From Mucilaginibacter sp. L294 (GTDB lineage Bacteria > Bacteroidota > Bacteroidia > Sphingobacteriales > Sphingobacteriaceae), in NCBI RefSeq assembly GCF_001636615.1, contig NZ_LGEK01000038.1, positions 1-43,387 on the forward strand: DNA of 43,387 nt. The letters are read 5' to 3'. The position numbers and the translations under genes were made by a program. Position 1 is the stretch's first letter. The number at the start of each line of letters is the position of its first letter. The notes beneath the pieces were generated by a model. The model did no database searches. It was not told the DNA's origin and saw nothing but the letters and a program-made list of their open reading frames with translations. Below are positions 32,943 through 41,068 of this stretch, in pieces.

Positions 32943-33840
32943 GATGAAATACAGGGTAATTGCGGGCGTTTTTTTGATTTTTTTTGGCGTTTCAGGGGCG
33001 GTTTTTGGTCAAAAAAGGCCGCTTTTTGCCGCTGATGAAAAGCCGCAGCTTATCTCCAATCAATTTGCCTTTACCGAAGGCCCGGCGGTGGATAAAGAAG
33101 GCAATATATTCTTCACAGACCAGCCAAATAACCGGATCTGGAAATATGATACCGATGGCAGGTTCTCTGTTTTTATGGAGCATGCGGGCCGTGCCAACGG
33201 TACGTATTTCGACCATGAAGGCAACCTGATAGCCTGTGCCGACGAGCATAACCAGCTATGGCGCATCAAGCCGGATGGGAAGGTAAAAGTGCTTTTAAAT
33301 AGCTATGAGGGCAGCTTGTTCAACGGTCCTAACGATCTGTGGGTGGATGCTAAAGATAACATATACTTTACCGACCCCTATTACCAGCGCGATTACTGGA
33401 CACGCAAAAAAAGCGAATTGAGCGACCAGATGGTGTTTGTGCTGATGAAAGGCAAAAGCAAACCTACGGTGTTGGATACTATGGTGAGGCCTAATGGCAT
33501 TGTGGGTACACCCGATGGCAAGCTACTTTATGTATCGGATATTGGCGATAGTAAAATATACAGGTATACCATTACCCCCAATGGCTTATTAGCTGACCGA
33601 CAGCTGTTTATTGCCAATGCCAGTGCCGATGGCATGACGCTTGACGAACAGGGCAACCTGTACCTTGCCGGTAAAGGCATCACTATATATAGCCCGAAAG
33701 GTGAACAGATAGCCCACATTGAGATCCCCGAACCCTGGAGTGCTAATGTTTGTTTTGGCGGTAAGAATAGGGATGTGTTGTTTATTACTGCTTCAAAAGC
33801 TGTTTATATTTTGAAGATGAATGTAAAAGGGGTGGAGTAA
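32932..33840 (+). CDS. SMP-30/gluconolactonase-like exported protein
   Basis: 302 residues from ATG 32932, which overlaps the fucosidase stop by 11 bases; a second ATG at 32944, just after that stop, gives the cleaner signal peptide MKYRVIAGVFLIFFG and is equally likely. It is a six-bladed propeller with family metal ligands in FTEGPAVDKEGNIFFTD, FNGPNDLWVDAKDNIYFTDPYY, RPNGIVGTPDGKLLYVSD and SADGMTLDEQGNLYL. Relatives hydrolyse aldonolactones. Downstream of an exported fucosidase, a role on fuconolactone or another sugar lactone is a reasonable guess only. Confidence 0.92.
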   Translation: MPFKMKYRVIAGVFLIFFGVSGAVFGQKRPLFAADEKPQLISNQFAFTEGPAVDKEGNIFFTDQPNNRIWKYDTDGRFSVFMEHAGRANGTYFDHEGNLIACADEHNQLWRIKPDGKVKVLLNSYEGSLFNGPNDLWVDAKDNIYFTDPYYQRDYWTRKKSELSDQMVFVLMKGKSKPTVLDTMVRPNGIVGTPDGKLLYVSDIGDSKIYRYTITPNGLLADRQLFIANASADGMTLDEQGNLYLAGKGITIYSPKGEQIAHIEIPEPWSANVCFGGKNRDVLFITASKAVYILKMNVKGVE

Positions 33841-33856
33841 GCGCTTTAACAAATTT

Positions 33857-33949
33857 GTCATCCTGAGCATCGCGAAGGATCTATTATCGAACTTTGCATA
33901 ATGGAAATGCAAGTCGGAGAACAGATGCTTCACTATCGTTCAGCATGAC
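33857..33949. repeat. REP-like palindrome, GTCATCCTGAG family (copy 2)
   Basis: 93 bases from GTCATCCTGAGCATCGCG to GTTCAGCATGAC. It is the same element as 16145-16235 in the opposite orientation, matching in the first 50 bases and at the end, with a diverged centre. Confidence 0.75.
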
Positions 33950-33968
33950 AAAAGGTATTGAATCCCAG

Positions 33969-35144
33969 TTACATCTTCCTTTGTGCCTTTTCCCAAACAG
34001 AGCTTTGCTGGGTGGTAAAGTACCTGATAATCCCCGCCACAACAGCGTAGTTCATCACGCAGAAATAATAGGGGATAAAAAGTATCTTAATTCGAATATG
34101 CCGCTCTTCCATAATATAGCCAAAAATGGCCAGGCAATAAAACAATACCTGCCCTGCAAAAAGCAGTTCATATATTATACCCTTACCTGCAAACGCTACG
34201 GCAAAGTTGGTGATGAAGGCCAGTATTAAAAAGAATGGGGTAACCGTCCACCTTAGCACGCGGTGGCTAATGTACTGAAATGACAGCACCGGGAATTTAA
34301 ACGGTAACAGCAGGCTTTTTAAACGGAGGATAGATTGGATACCACCCGCCGCAATGCGGATCTTGCGTTTCAACTCTTCGGATACGTTCTCTGATGCGGT
34401 TTCCAGTGCGTAGGATTCGGGTTCATAAACAATGCGGTACCCTTTGGCGGCTATCAGCATAGAGATCATAAAATCGTCCAACACGGTATCAGCAGGCACA
34501 TCCTGGTATAAGTTGCGCCGTACGCTAAACAGTTCGCCTGCGGCACCCACAACCGAGTACAGCTCCGAATCCCATTTCTTAAGGGCCGATTCATACTTCC
34601 AGTAAAAGCCTTCGCCGGCGGCGCTTGCATCTGCACTGGCATCTATCTGTACACGCTTTTCGCCGGCTACGGCACCAACGGTTTTGTCGCTGTAATGGCG
34701 GCAAATGCGGGTGATAGCTTCGGCGTTTAAAAAGGTGTTGGCATCGGTAAAAACAACCACTTCGGTGTCTACATATTCCATAGCACGGTGCACAGCGGCA
34801 ATTTTACCGGCACGCTCGGGGCGGTGCAATAGTTGGATCTGCGGGTGCTGGCCAATAATTTCAGGCGTACGGTCACTCGAGCCATCTGTTACAAAAACAA
34901 ACTTCAGCTTGCCTTGCGGGTAGTTTAACTGCAGGCTGTTTGCTATCTTTTGTTCAATGAAATGCTCTTCGTTATAAGCGGCAACAACCAATGTACAGGT
35001 AGGCAGGTCATCATCGGCAACAACCGGTAAAACTGGTTTGCCTTTAAAAAACCGTTTTATTTTGATGATAAAATACAGCAGAAAGCCATACCCCACAAAG
35101 GTGTAAAACGCAATAAACAGGCTTATCCAAAAGACTGCTATCAT
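33969..35144 (-). CDS. Membrane glycosyltransferase family 2 (processive type)
   Basis: 391 residues. One N-terminal helix (about 3-27), a cytosolic GT-A domain (45-270) and three C-terminal helices (about 300-385). GT2 motifs: CTLVVAAYNEE, FVTDGSSDRTPEI, FTDANTF as the DxD-like metal site, DDFMISMLIAAKGYR as the acceptor-base region, and RVLRW resembling the Q/RxxRW motif of cellulose- and hyaluronan-synthase-like enzymes. It probably builds or decorates an exported polysaccharide. Its start overlaps the stop of the upstream GT2 gene by 4 bases (35141-35144), so the two are translationally coupled. Confidence 0.93.
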   Translation of the reverse strand: MIAVFWISLFIAFYTFVGYGFLLYFIIKIKRFFKGKPVLPVVADDDLPTCTLVVAAYNEEHFIEQKIANSLQLNYPQGKLKFVFVTDGSSDRTPEIIGQHPQIQLLHRPERAGKIAAVHRAMEYVDTEVVVFTDANTFLNAEAITRICRHYSDKTVGAVAGEKRVQIDASADASAAGEGFYWKYESALKKWDSELYSVVGAAGELFSVRRNLYQDVPADTVLDDFMISMLIAAKGYRIVYEPESYALETASENVSEELKRKIRIAAGGIQSILRLKSLLLPFKFPVLSFQYISHRVLRWTVTPFFLILAFITNFAVAFAGKGIIYELLFAGQVLFYCLAIFGYIMEERHIRIKILFIPYYFCVMNYAVVAGIIRYFTTQQSSVWEKAQRKM

Positions 35145-36064
35145 GAAACTTTGTTAATGGTAAAACCTAACTCGGTACTGTGCTTGCTATGGGTTATGTT
35201 CCACCAGATAGCACGGAACAGGATGCCGATAAAGTTGTACCGTTTATCTTTTATGTAGCGCACCAAATTACGCGGAACCACCATCAGTATAAAGTAAATG
35301 TAAAACACAAAGGCCCTAAAGGCAGGTGCGTTGTGGCGGATGAACAGGATACGGTTACGGTTCATAAAATACTCCTTAAAGGCACTATTCTTACCTACCG
35401 TCATTGATTCCTTGTGGTAAATAACCGCATCGCCGCGTACCCACGCCTGGTAACCCGATTTATTGATACGTTCGCCCCAGTCAACCTCTTCGTAATAAAT
35501 AAAGAAGTTATCGGCCATTAATCCGGCCTTCTCGCAAGTTTCTTTCTTTACCATCATGGCGCCACCATGGCAGTAACCGGTTTGGCCAAGCAGATTGTCG
35601 TACTGGCCAACATCTTTTTCGTTTTTACCAACGGCCTGGTTACGGCAGGTATAATAATCAACCTGGGTAAAACCAACATATTGGATAATGCTCCGGTCAA
35701 AATCGTACACCAGTTTTGGAGATATAATGCCAACCTGTGGATGCGTATCTAATATATCAACCAGCTTTTGTACAAGGCCGGGCGAAAATTCGGTATCGTT
35801 ATTCACCAGGAAATAATAATCGCCGGTGGCTTGCGCAATACCAATATTATTACCCCCCGAGAAACCTAAGTTAGCTTCAGACCGTATAAACTTAACATTG
35901 GGATATTTGCCCGTCCATAACGGAATGGGGTTTACAGTACTGCCATTATCAACAACAATTACCTCTAAATTTTCGTAAGTATTTGTTTCGGTTATTGATA
36001 CTAAAAGTTCTTCTGTAATTTTATCCTGGTTAAAATTAATAGTGACAACAGATACTTTTTTCAT
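35141..36064 (-). CDS. Glycosyltransferase family 2 (rhamnosyltransferase-like)
   Basis: 307 residues. The GT-A fold fills residues 1-230: VSVVTINFNQDKITEELLVS, EVIVVDNGS, NLGFSGGNNIGIAQATGDYYFLVNNDTEF (NDT as the metal-binding site), GGAMMVKKE and FIYYEEVDWGERI. This is the pattern of WbbL-like rhamnosyl/galactosyl transferases that extend surface glycans. A hydrophobic helix near residue 245-265 may associate it with the membrane. It is the first gene of the two-gene GT unit and diverges from the partner-switching operon. Confidence 0.93.
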   Translation of the reverse strand: MKKVSVVTINFNQDKITEELLVSITETNTYENLEVIVVDNGSTVNPIPLWTGKYPNVKFIRSEANLGFSGGNNIGIAQATGDYYFLVNNDTEFSPGLVQKLVDILDTHPQVGIISPKLVYDFDRSIIQYVGFTQVDYYTCRNQAVGKNEKDVGQYDNLLGQTGYCHGGAMMVKKETCEKAGLMADNFFIYYEEVDWGERINKSGYQAWVRGDAVIYHKESMTVGKNSAFKEYFMNRNRILFIRHNAPAFRAFVFYIYFILMVVPRNLVRYIKDKRYNFIGILFRAIWWNITHSKHSTELGFTINKVS

Positions 36065-36135
36065 GAAGTATTATTAGGCGTTTTTTTTATGCCATAATAT
36101 TAACAAAAGTTAAGCATTTATAATCATTTAAAACT

Positions 36136-36636
36136 TTGAAGGATAAACAAACCACCAGTGAAGCCAAATTAGTAGAACAAAAAGCTGATGAATTAGTGGC
36201 TTTGCTTCAAAAAGGAGTGGTTGATGTTAAACATGCTAAAGCTATTCAGCAAAAAATAAACAAAGCTATTGATGAGGCGTCGTTACCAAAAACAATTGAA
36301 GCTTTTAAGGGGCTTAATGCCGGGCAGGACAGGCTCGGCCTGCTGAATGATTTTGAGCTGCTGTTATCGCAACACCAACTGGATACCAATACATCAAAGC
36401 AATATCTGAGTAACGAACGTATTAAAAAAACGGTTGTAGCCATTATTGGCGTTACTATGATAACGCTGGGAATGGCCATGATCATAATGCCCGCGCCACC
36501 GTATTTTGAGATGTTCACCATATTTCATTTTACCCCTAACGATGGCGTAACCCTGATGGACCTGATTGCCTTGCTTATTGTGTTTACAGGCGTATATTTG
36601 TTTTTAAACGCTTTGTTAAAAAAACGAAGTACCTAA
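36136..36636 (+). CDS. Two-helix membrane protein of the partner-switching operon
   Basis: 166 residues, started at TTG 36136: an in-frame stop at 36121 and no earlier ATG leave only this or an unlikely internal start. Residues 1-95 are a helical, charged cytosolic region; two transmembrane helices (about 97-120 and 135-160) are joined by a short MPAPPYFEMFTIFHFTP loop. I recognise no family. It is 6 bases upstream of the response regulator-phosphatase gene and clearly shares its operon, so it may be the membrane input or anchor for that module; this is inferred from position. Confidence 0.8.
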   Translation: MKDKQTTSEAKLVEQKADELVALLQKGVVDVKHAKAIQQKINKAIDEASLPKTIEAFKGLNAGQDRLGLLNDFELLLSQHQLDTNTSKQYLSNERIKKTVVAIIGVTMITLGMAMIIMPAPPYFEMFTIFHFTPNDGVTLMDLIALLIVFTGVYLFLNALLKKRST

Positions 36637-36642
36637 CCCGCC

Positions 36643-37779
36643 ATGGCTGTATCAAAAAAAATCCTTTTGGTTGATGATAATCCCCTTGTTTTAGAGATGA
36701 TGGGACGTGCATTGGCTAAAGAAGGATTTAATTGCCTAAAGGCTAACTCGGCGAACGAGGCAATGACAATATTGGAGCAGCAGCGGCCGGATATTATCCT
36801 GTCTGACTATCACATGCCCGATGTTGATGGGTTCGCTTTCAGGCAAAACCTGATAGCAGTACCAGCGTATAAGGATATCCCTTTTATGTTCCTGACATCC
36901 GAAGATGATAATGAACTGATGCTGAAAGGCATTAACCTTGAAGCGGTAGATTATATTTTGAAAGATACCCCGCTGCCCGTAGTAGTAACAAAACTCAATA
37001 ACTTTTTAAGCACCGTACGCGAACAGCATGAACGTACCCTGAAAGAGTTGAGCGTGGCGGCCATGGCCCTTAACCTGCATTCGGTACCGCAAAAGCTGCC
37101 CGTTATAAAAGGATTTGAGGCTGATTTTTGGCATAAGCCCTTCCAGAATTATCCCGGCGGAGATTTTATTGATTTTATTACCATTGATGCCCGTTACACC
37201 TTTATTATTTTAGGCGATGTAATGGGTAAAAAATGGGGAGCATGGTACTTCTCGTTCGGCTTTTTAAGCTATATCCGTGCCGCAGTGCGCATTTGTATTG
37301 CCGAGGGGAACTTCTCTACTAAAAGTATACTGCAAAAAATAAACGCGGTGGTGTATCACGACCCGGTTGTTAATGATGTGTTATCGAGTCTTTCGCTGGT
37401 GATGGTTGATACACAGGCAGCTTCTATAACTTACTCGGGCGCTGGCGATTTGCCCTTGCTTTATTACAACGCGTTGAATGACGAATTAAAACAAATAGGC
37501 TCATCAGGTATGTTATTAGGACTGATGCCTGATGGCGATTTTGATGAGCAAACAATAGCACTAAACACCGGCGACCGCCTGTTTATTTTTACTGATGGTA
37601 TTATCGATTTTGAGGATACCGATGGTAAAAAAACAGATTACAATACATTTACCAGGGCTATAACGCCTTATTTAAAACAGCCGTTCGCAACGTTTAAAAA
37701 GAGTGATTTTTTACAGGACAAAATAGTTGCGCATATTGATGATTGCAGCCTTATCCATTTACAAAAAACAATACAATGA
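36643..37779 (+). CDS. Response regulator-SpoIIE/PP2C phosphatase (RsbU-like)
   Basis: 378 residues. The receiver domain (5-125) has Asp11-Asp12, phospho-acceptor Asp55 in LSDYHMPD, Thr85 and Lys107. A short helix leads into a SpoIIE-type PP2C domain (about 150-378) with NYPGGDFIDF, ILGDVMGKKWGA, GAGDLPLL, LFIFTDGIIDF and HIDDCSLI, so the metal-binding aspartates are present. In partner switching this enzyme dephosphorylates the STAS antagonist encoded next. The histidine kinase that would phosphorylate the receiver is not in the window. It overlaps the STAS gene by four bases (ATGA). Confidence 0.94.
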   Translation: MAVSKKILLVDDNPLVLEMMGRALAKEGFNCLKANSANEAMTILEQQRPDIILSDYHMPDVDGFAFRQNLIAVPAYKDIPFMFLTSEDDNELMLKGINLEAVDYILKDTPLPVVVTKLNNFLSTVREQHERTLKELSVAAMALNLHSVPQKLPVIKGFEADFWHKPFQNYPGGDFIDFITIDARYTFIILGDVMGKKWGAWYFSFGFLSYIRAAVRICIAEGNFSTKSILQKINAVVYHDPVVNDVLSSLSLVMVDTQAASITYSGAGDLPLLYYNALNDELKQIGSSGMLLGLMPDGDFDEQTIALNTGDRLFIFTDGIIDFEDTDGKKTDYNTFTRAITPYLKQPFATFKKSDFLQDKIVAHIDDCSLIHLQKTIQ

Positions 37780-38114
37780 TATTAGTAACCAATATTTATA
37801 ATGAGGCATTAATAGCAGCCATAGAGGTTAAAGAAGCCAATTTAACTGTATCAGACGGTTTTAAAGACGAAATGACAGCACTGATAGATAAAGGCAACAA
37901 ATATATTGTTGTAAATTTTGAAGGTGTTATATACGTTGACAGCTCTTTTTTAGGTGCGCTGGTATCATCATTAAAATACGCCATAGCCAACCAGACTGAA
38001 ATTGTAGTAGCAGGTTTAAATAAGGATGTATCTGGTTTATTCCAGCTGATAAGGCTTGATAAAGCATTTAAAATATACCCATCGGTAATCGAAGCTGCGG
38101 AGCGTAAAAGCTGA
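37776..38114 (+). CDS. STAS anti-anti-sigma factor (RsbV/SpoIIAA-like)
   Basis: 112 residues from the ATG at 37776, whose TGA overlap with the previous stop defines the start; a frame extending to 37743 would lie inside the phosphatase gene. The STAS core is IVVNFEGVIYVDSSFLGALVSSLKYA, with Ser56/Ser57 at the phosphorylation position after Asp55. When unphosphorylated it should bind the RsbW-like kinase encoded 5 bases downstream and release that kinase's client. Confidence 0.93.
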   Translation: MILVTNIYNEALIAAIEVKEANLTVSDGFKDEMTALIDKGNKYIVVNFEGVIYVDSSFLGALVSSLKYAIANQTEIVVAGLNKDVSGLFQLIRLDKAFKIYPSVIEAAERKS

Positions 38115-38119
38115 TACTT

Positions 38120-38665
38120 ATGCCGGATATAAACACAAAAACCTTTGTATTTAATAACCATGCCGATGGTTTATACCCGTTGGTGACGGATATGATCGCA
38201 TATATCCATCAGCACACCAAAGTTAGCGAAGCTACAACCGCAAGGCTGAAAATGACAATGGTTGAGCTACTAACCAATGCTCTTAAACATGCTAATCAAA
38301 CCACCACTGCTATTAAAGTGGAATTAAAAGGGGATAAAGTATCCATCCAGAAAAAAGATACCGGTAACGGAATGGCCATACTTTGCGGCGAGAATTTGCT
38401 GGAATGGCTGCTGCCAGGCATGCATCATGCTGGTAAAATAATTACCATTTACAGCAATGGCGATGCTACACTTAAAGCTACCCTAAAGGATAACTGCACC
38501 CTGCAGTTTTTTATTGAGGAAACTGAAAACACAGATCCCGTTGATATTAACACTCTTGCAGAACATTTTGGGTTGATGATCATAACCCGCGCCTGCGATA
38601 CTTTTACTTACCATTTTGATATAGATACGTGCTCCAATAACTTCATTGTTTCTATTGCTCTGTAA
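38120..38665 (+). CDS. RsbW-like anti-sigma serine kinase (GHKL ATPase)
   Basis: 181 residues, cytosolic. The Bergerat ATP site is visible: N-box VELLTNALKHA (Glu49, Asn53), G1 box DTGNGM (80-85), and a later HFGLMIITRACD that resembles the GLGL box region. The central segment (90-150) is longer and more divergent than in Bacillus RsbW. It would phosphorylate the STAS protein and sequester a client. No sigma-factor gene is adjacent, so the client is unknown. It is the last gene of the four-gene operon. Confidence 0.87.
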   Translation: MPDINTKTFVFNNHADGLYPLVTDMIAYIHQHTKVSEATTARLKMTMVELLTNALKHANQTTTAIKVELKGDKVSIQKKDTGNGMAILCGENLLEWLLPGMHHAGKIITIYSNGDATLKATLKDNCTLQFFIEETENTDPVDINTLAEHFGLMIITRACDTFTYHFDIDTCSNNFIVSIAL

Positions 38666-38916
38666 ACTAACAGTTGCATAGTTTGCTTATTCCGACCTTT
38701 TTTCTATACAATTTGCATCATTGTAATTTCATTTTTTTATTTTTAAATGCAACTTTGATGCATTTGTGTTACTATTGCTTCGTGAAACTTTAATTTTTTA
38801 ACCGCGATGCAATATTGTTTCCCAATAGTGGGTTCATGTAAAATATATGCGACAAAATAGCCAGTGGCAAAATTTTAGTATTACGACAGGTAGAAAATTT
38901 ATCAATACCTAAAATT

Positions 38917-39822
38917 GTGAGTGATATAAAATACGATGTAATAATAATAGGAGGGAGCTATGCAGGTTTAGCTGCTGCTTTGGCCTTAGGCAGGTCGCTT
39001 AGAAAAGTTTTAATAATTGACAACTGGGAGCCGTGCAATAAAAAAGCACCGCATTCGCATAACTTTTTAACAAACGATGGCGAAAAACCAGCCGCTATAG
39101 CCTTTAAAGCGCGGCAGGAGCTTGCCTTTTATGAAACTGTAAAGCTAATTGCAGGTACAGTAGTAAAGGTTACCCAAAAGGGAGATCAATTTGAAATAGT
39201 AACTGCAGATGCGCAAACCTTACGTACGCAAAAAGTGCTTTTTGCAACTGGTTTAAAAGATATTATGCCCGCCATACCCGGCTTTGCCGAATGTTGGGCT
39301 AACTCTATTATCCACTGCCCATATTGCCATGGGTATGAGGTGTACCAGGAAAAGCTGGCGGTTTTTGGTAATGGCGACGACGGTTTTGAATTTGCAAAGC
39401 TCATACATAACTGGAGTAAAGACCTTACCTTGTTTACCAATGGCGCATCAACGCTAAGCCACGTACAGGAGCAAAAATTACAGGAGCACGGTATCAGCAT
39501 CATCCAAACAAAAATTATCGGGTTAGATAGCGTTAACAACCAGGTAAGGGCTATTCAATTAGCAGACGGAACAGAGCACACTGTACAGGCCATATTTGCA
39601 AGGGTGCCTTTTGAACAGCATACCAATATCCCACAAAGTTTAGGGTGCGCATTAACAATATCAGGCCATATAGAAACTGATAACTTCTGCGCTACCACCA
39701 TCCCCGGTGTATATGCCGCCGGCGATAATACTTCGCCTTTGCGTGGTGTGGCTAATGCGGTAGCCAATGGTACAATGGCAGGGGTTTTTATTAACAAAGC
39801 CCTCATAGATGAAGCATTTTAA
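38917..39822 (+). CDS. Thioredoxin reductase-like FAD/NAD(P)H oxidoreductase
   Basis: 301 residues, started at GTG 38917 because no in-frame ATG occurs near the family N-terminus. FAD site VIIIGGSYAGLAAAL (8-22), redox pair HCPYC (Cys134, Cys137), NAD(P)H-binding FGNGDDGFEFA, and C-terminal FAD motif GVYAAGDN. The CPYC pair is in the position of the thioredoxin reductase CATC centre; this subgroup (also called gliotoxin-reductase-like) may reduce something other than thioredoxin. It stands 80 bases before a membrane LuxR gene. The 251-base upstream spacer shows no gene. Confidence 0.93.
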   Translation: MSDIKYDVIIIGGSYAGLAAALALGRSLRKVLIIDNWEPCNKKAPHSHNFLTNDGEKPAAIAFKARQELAFYETVKLIAGTVVKVTQKGDQFEIVTADAQTLRTQKVLFATGLKDIMPAIPGFAECWANSIIHCPYCHGYEVYQEKLAVFGNGDDGFEFAKLIHNWSKDLTLFTNGASTLSHVQEQKLQEHGISIIQTKIIGLDSVNNQVRAIQLADGTEHTVQAIFARVPFEQHTNIPQSLGCALTISGHIETDNFCATTIPGVYAAGDNTSPLRGVANAVANGTMAGVFINKALIDEAF

Positions 39823-39902
39823 TAATTTGATATCAAAAGCAATCTCTCTTCTTTTTTGAATTACGCTATAAAATACCTTATTTTAAGACATAATAAGCGT
39901 AA

Positions 39903-40373
39903 ATGACTTTGAACTTCCTGGCACGACATCGTTCCGTTTTAATTTATGGGGCATCGCTGGCTGCTTTATTATTTGTAATGAAGTGGCTGGAATGGCGCTT
40001 TATAATTGCAGATAATTCCCTTGAAATTTATGCAGGCGCGCTGGCAGTTGTATTTACTTCGCTGGGCATTTGGTTGGCTGTTAAATTAATGAAGCCAAAA
40101 ACCAACACCGTTTTTGTAGAGAAAGAGGTGATCATAAAAACCAACGATTTTATTTTAGATGAACAAGAGCTTAACCGCCTTGGCCTGAGCAAACGCGAGC
40201 TTGAAGTGTTGCAACTTATAGCCGAGGGTTTAAGTAACCACCAAATAGCCGAACGCTTGTTCGTTTCCCTCAACACAATAAAAACCCATTCGGGTAAGGT
40301 TTTTGAAAAACTGGAGGTACAACGCCGTACCCAGGCGGTTGATAAAGCTAAAAAATTAAGGCTGATACCATAA
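39903..40373 (+). CDS. Membrane-tethered LuxR-family regulator
   Basis: 156 residues. Two transmembrane helices (about 10-27 and 42-63) are followed by a coiled linker and a C-terminal GerE/LuxR helix-turn-helix (about 92-155): LSKRELEVLQLIAEGLSNHQIAERLFVSLNTIKTHSGKVFEKL. No receiver domain is present. A DNA-binding domain fixed in the membrane suggests control by membrane state or release by proteolysis. The following DUF4199 membrane protein gene, 112 bases downstream on the same strand, and the flavoprotein upstream are candidate targets. Confidence 0.92.
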   Translation: MTLNFLARHRSVLIYGASLAALLFVMKWLEWRFIIADNSLEIYAGALAVVFTSLGIWLAVKLMKPKTNTVFVEKEVIIKTNDFILDEQELNRLGLSKRELEVLQLIAEGLSNHQIAERLFVSLNTIKTHSGKVFEKLEVQRRTQAVDKAKKLRLIP

Positions 40374-40485
40374 AAGTCACTCACGCTTTAGCATTAAAAA
40401 GCGCTATTTTTATAAAATCACCCTAAAGTATGAGCGTTAAAACATTCCTATAACCCAACTTTGAACCATAAACTTAAAAATCACG

Positions 40486-41019
40486 ATGAAAAAAAACGTA
40501 ATTAAATTTGGATTAATGGCCGGGCTTATAGCTTCGGTATGGATGCTTGGGAGTATGGCGTTATGTTATGGTTCTGATAAGTTTGAGGGCAGCATGCTCC
40601 TGGGTTTTTCCTCCATGATCATTGCCTTTTCGGTGATGTACCCTGCAATAAAAGGCTACCGCGATAAACACAACAATGGCATAATAAGCTTTGGCGAGGC
40701 TTTTAAAATGGCCATAACTATTGCCTTTATAGGCTCAACCATGTATGTGGGTAGCTGGCTGATAGATTATTATTTCTTCTTGCCCGATTTTATGGAAAAG
40801 TACTCGGCACATATTATGGCTAAGGCACAAAGCGGCGGGGCGGCAGAGATAGCAGCTAAAACACAAGAGGTCGCCTCCATGAAAAAATGGTACAGTTCTA
40901 TTTTTGGCGTTGTATTTATGACTTATATGGAGATCTTTCCGGTAGGGCTTATCGTTGCTGTGGTCATCTCTTTGATTTTAAAACGTAAAACCACCCCCGA
41001 TAATGCAGTAATAGCTTAG
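40486..41019 (+). CDS. DUF4199 membrane protein
   Basis: 177 residues with four transmembrane helices (about 8-27, 35-53, 70-95, 143-167). Characteristic DUF4199 segments: FSSMIIAFSVMYPAIKGYRDKHNNGIISFGEAFKMAITIAF and MEIFPVGLIVAVVISLILKRK. The loop between helices 3 and 4 is amphipathic and Ala/Gln-rich. Function unknown; the family is nearly confined to Bacteroidota. It ends 6 bases before a bidirectional terminator. Confidence 0.93.
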   Translation: MKKNVIKFGLMAGLIASVWMLGSMALCYGSDKFEGSMLLGFSSMIIAFSVMYPAIKGYRDKHNNGIISFGEAFKMAITIAFIGSTMYVGSWLIDYYFFLPDFMEKYSAHIMAKAQSGGAAEIAAKTQEVASMKKWYSSIFGVVFMTYMEIFPVGLIVAVVISLILKRKTTPDNAVIA

Positions 41020-41025
41020 TTTAGC

Positions 41026-41065
41026 AACACAAAAGCCCGGACTAATCAATCCGGGGTTTTGTGTT
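41026..41065. terminator. Bidirectional terminator
   Basis: AACACAAAA-g-CCCGGA (41026-41041) pairs with TCCGGG-g-TTTTGTGTT (41050-41065) around an 8-base loop, with one G/G mismatch. A/T tracts flank the GC core on both strands. It lies between the convergent DUF4199 and PhyH genes. Confidence 0.9.
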
Positions 41066-41068
41066 CAA

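Noticed and set aside
33894..34229. 111-codon plus-strand frame between the lactonase and the glycosyltransferase
   Set aside because: It runs through the REP-like element and antisense to the glycosyltransferase; there is no family likeness.
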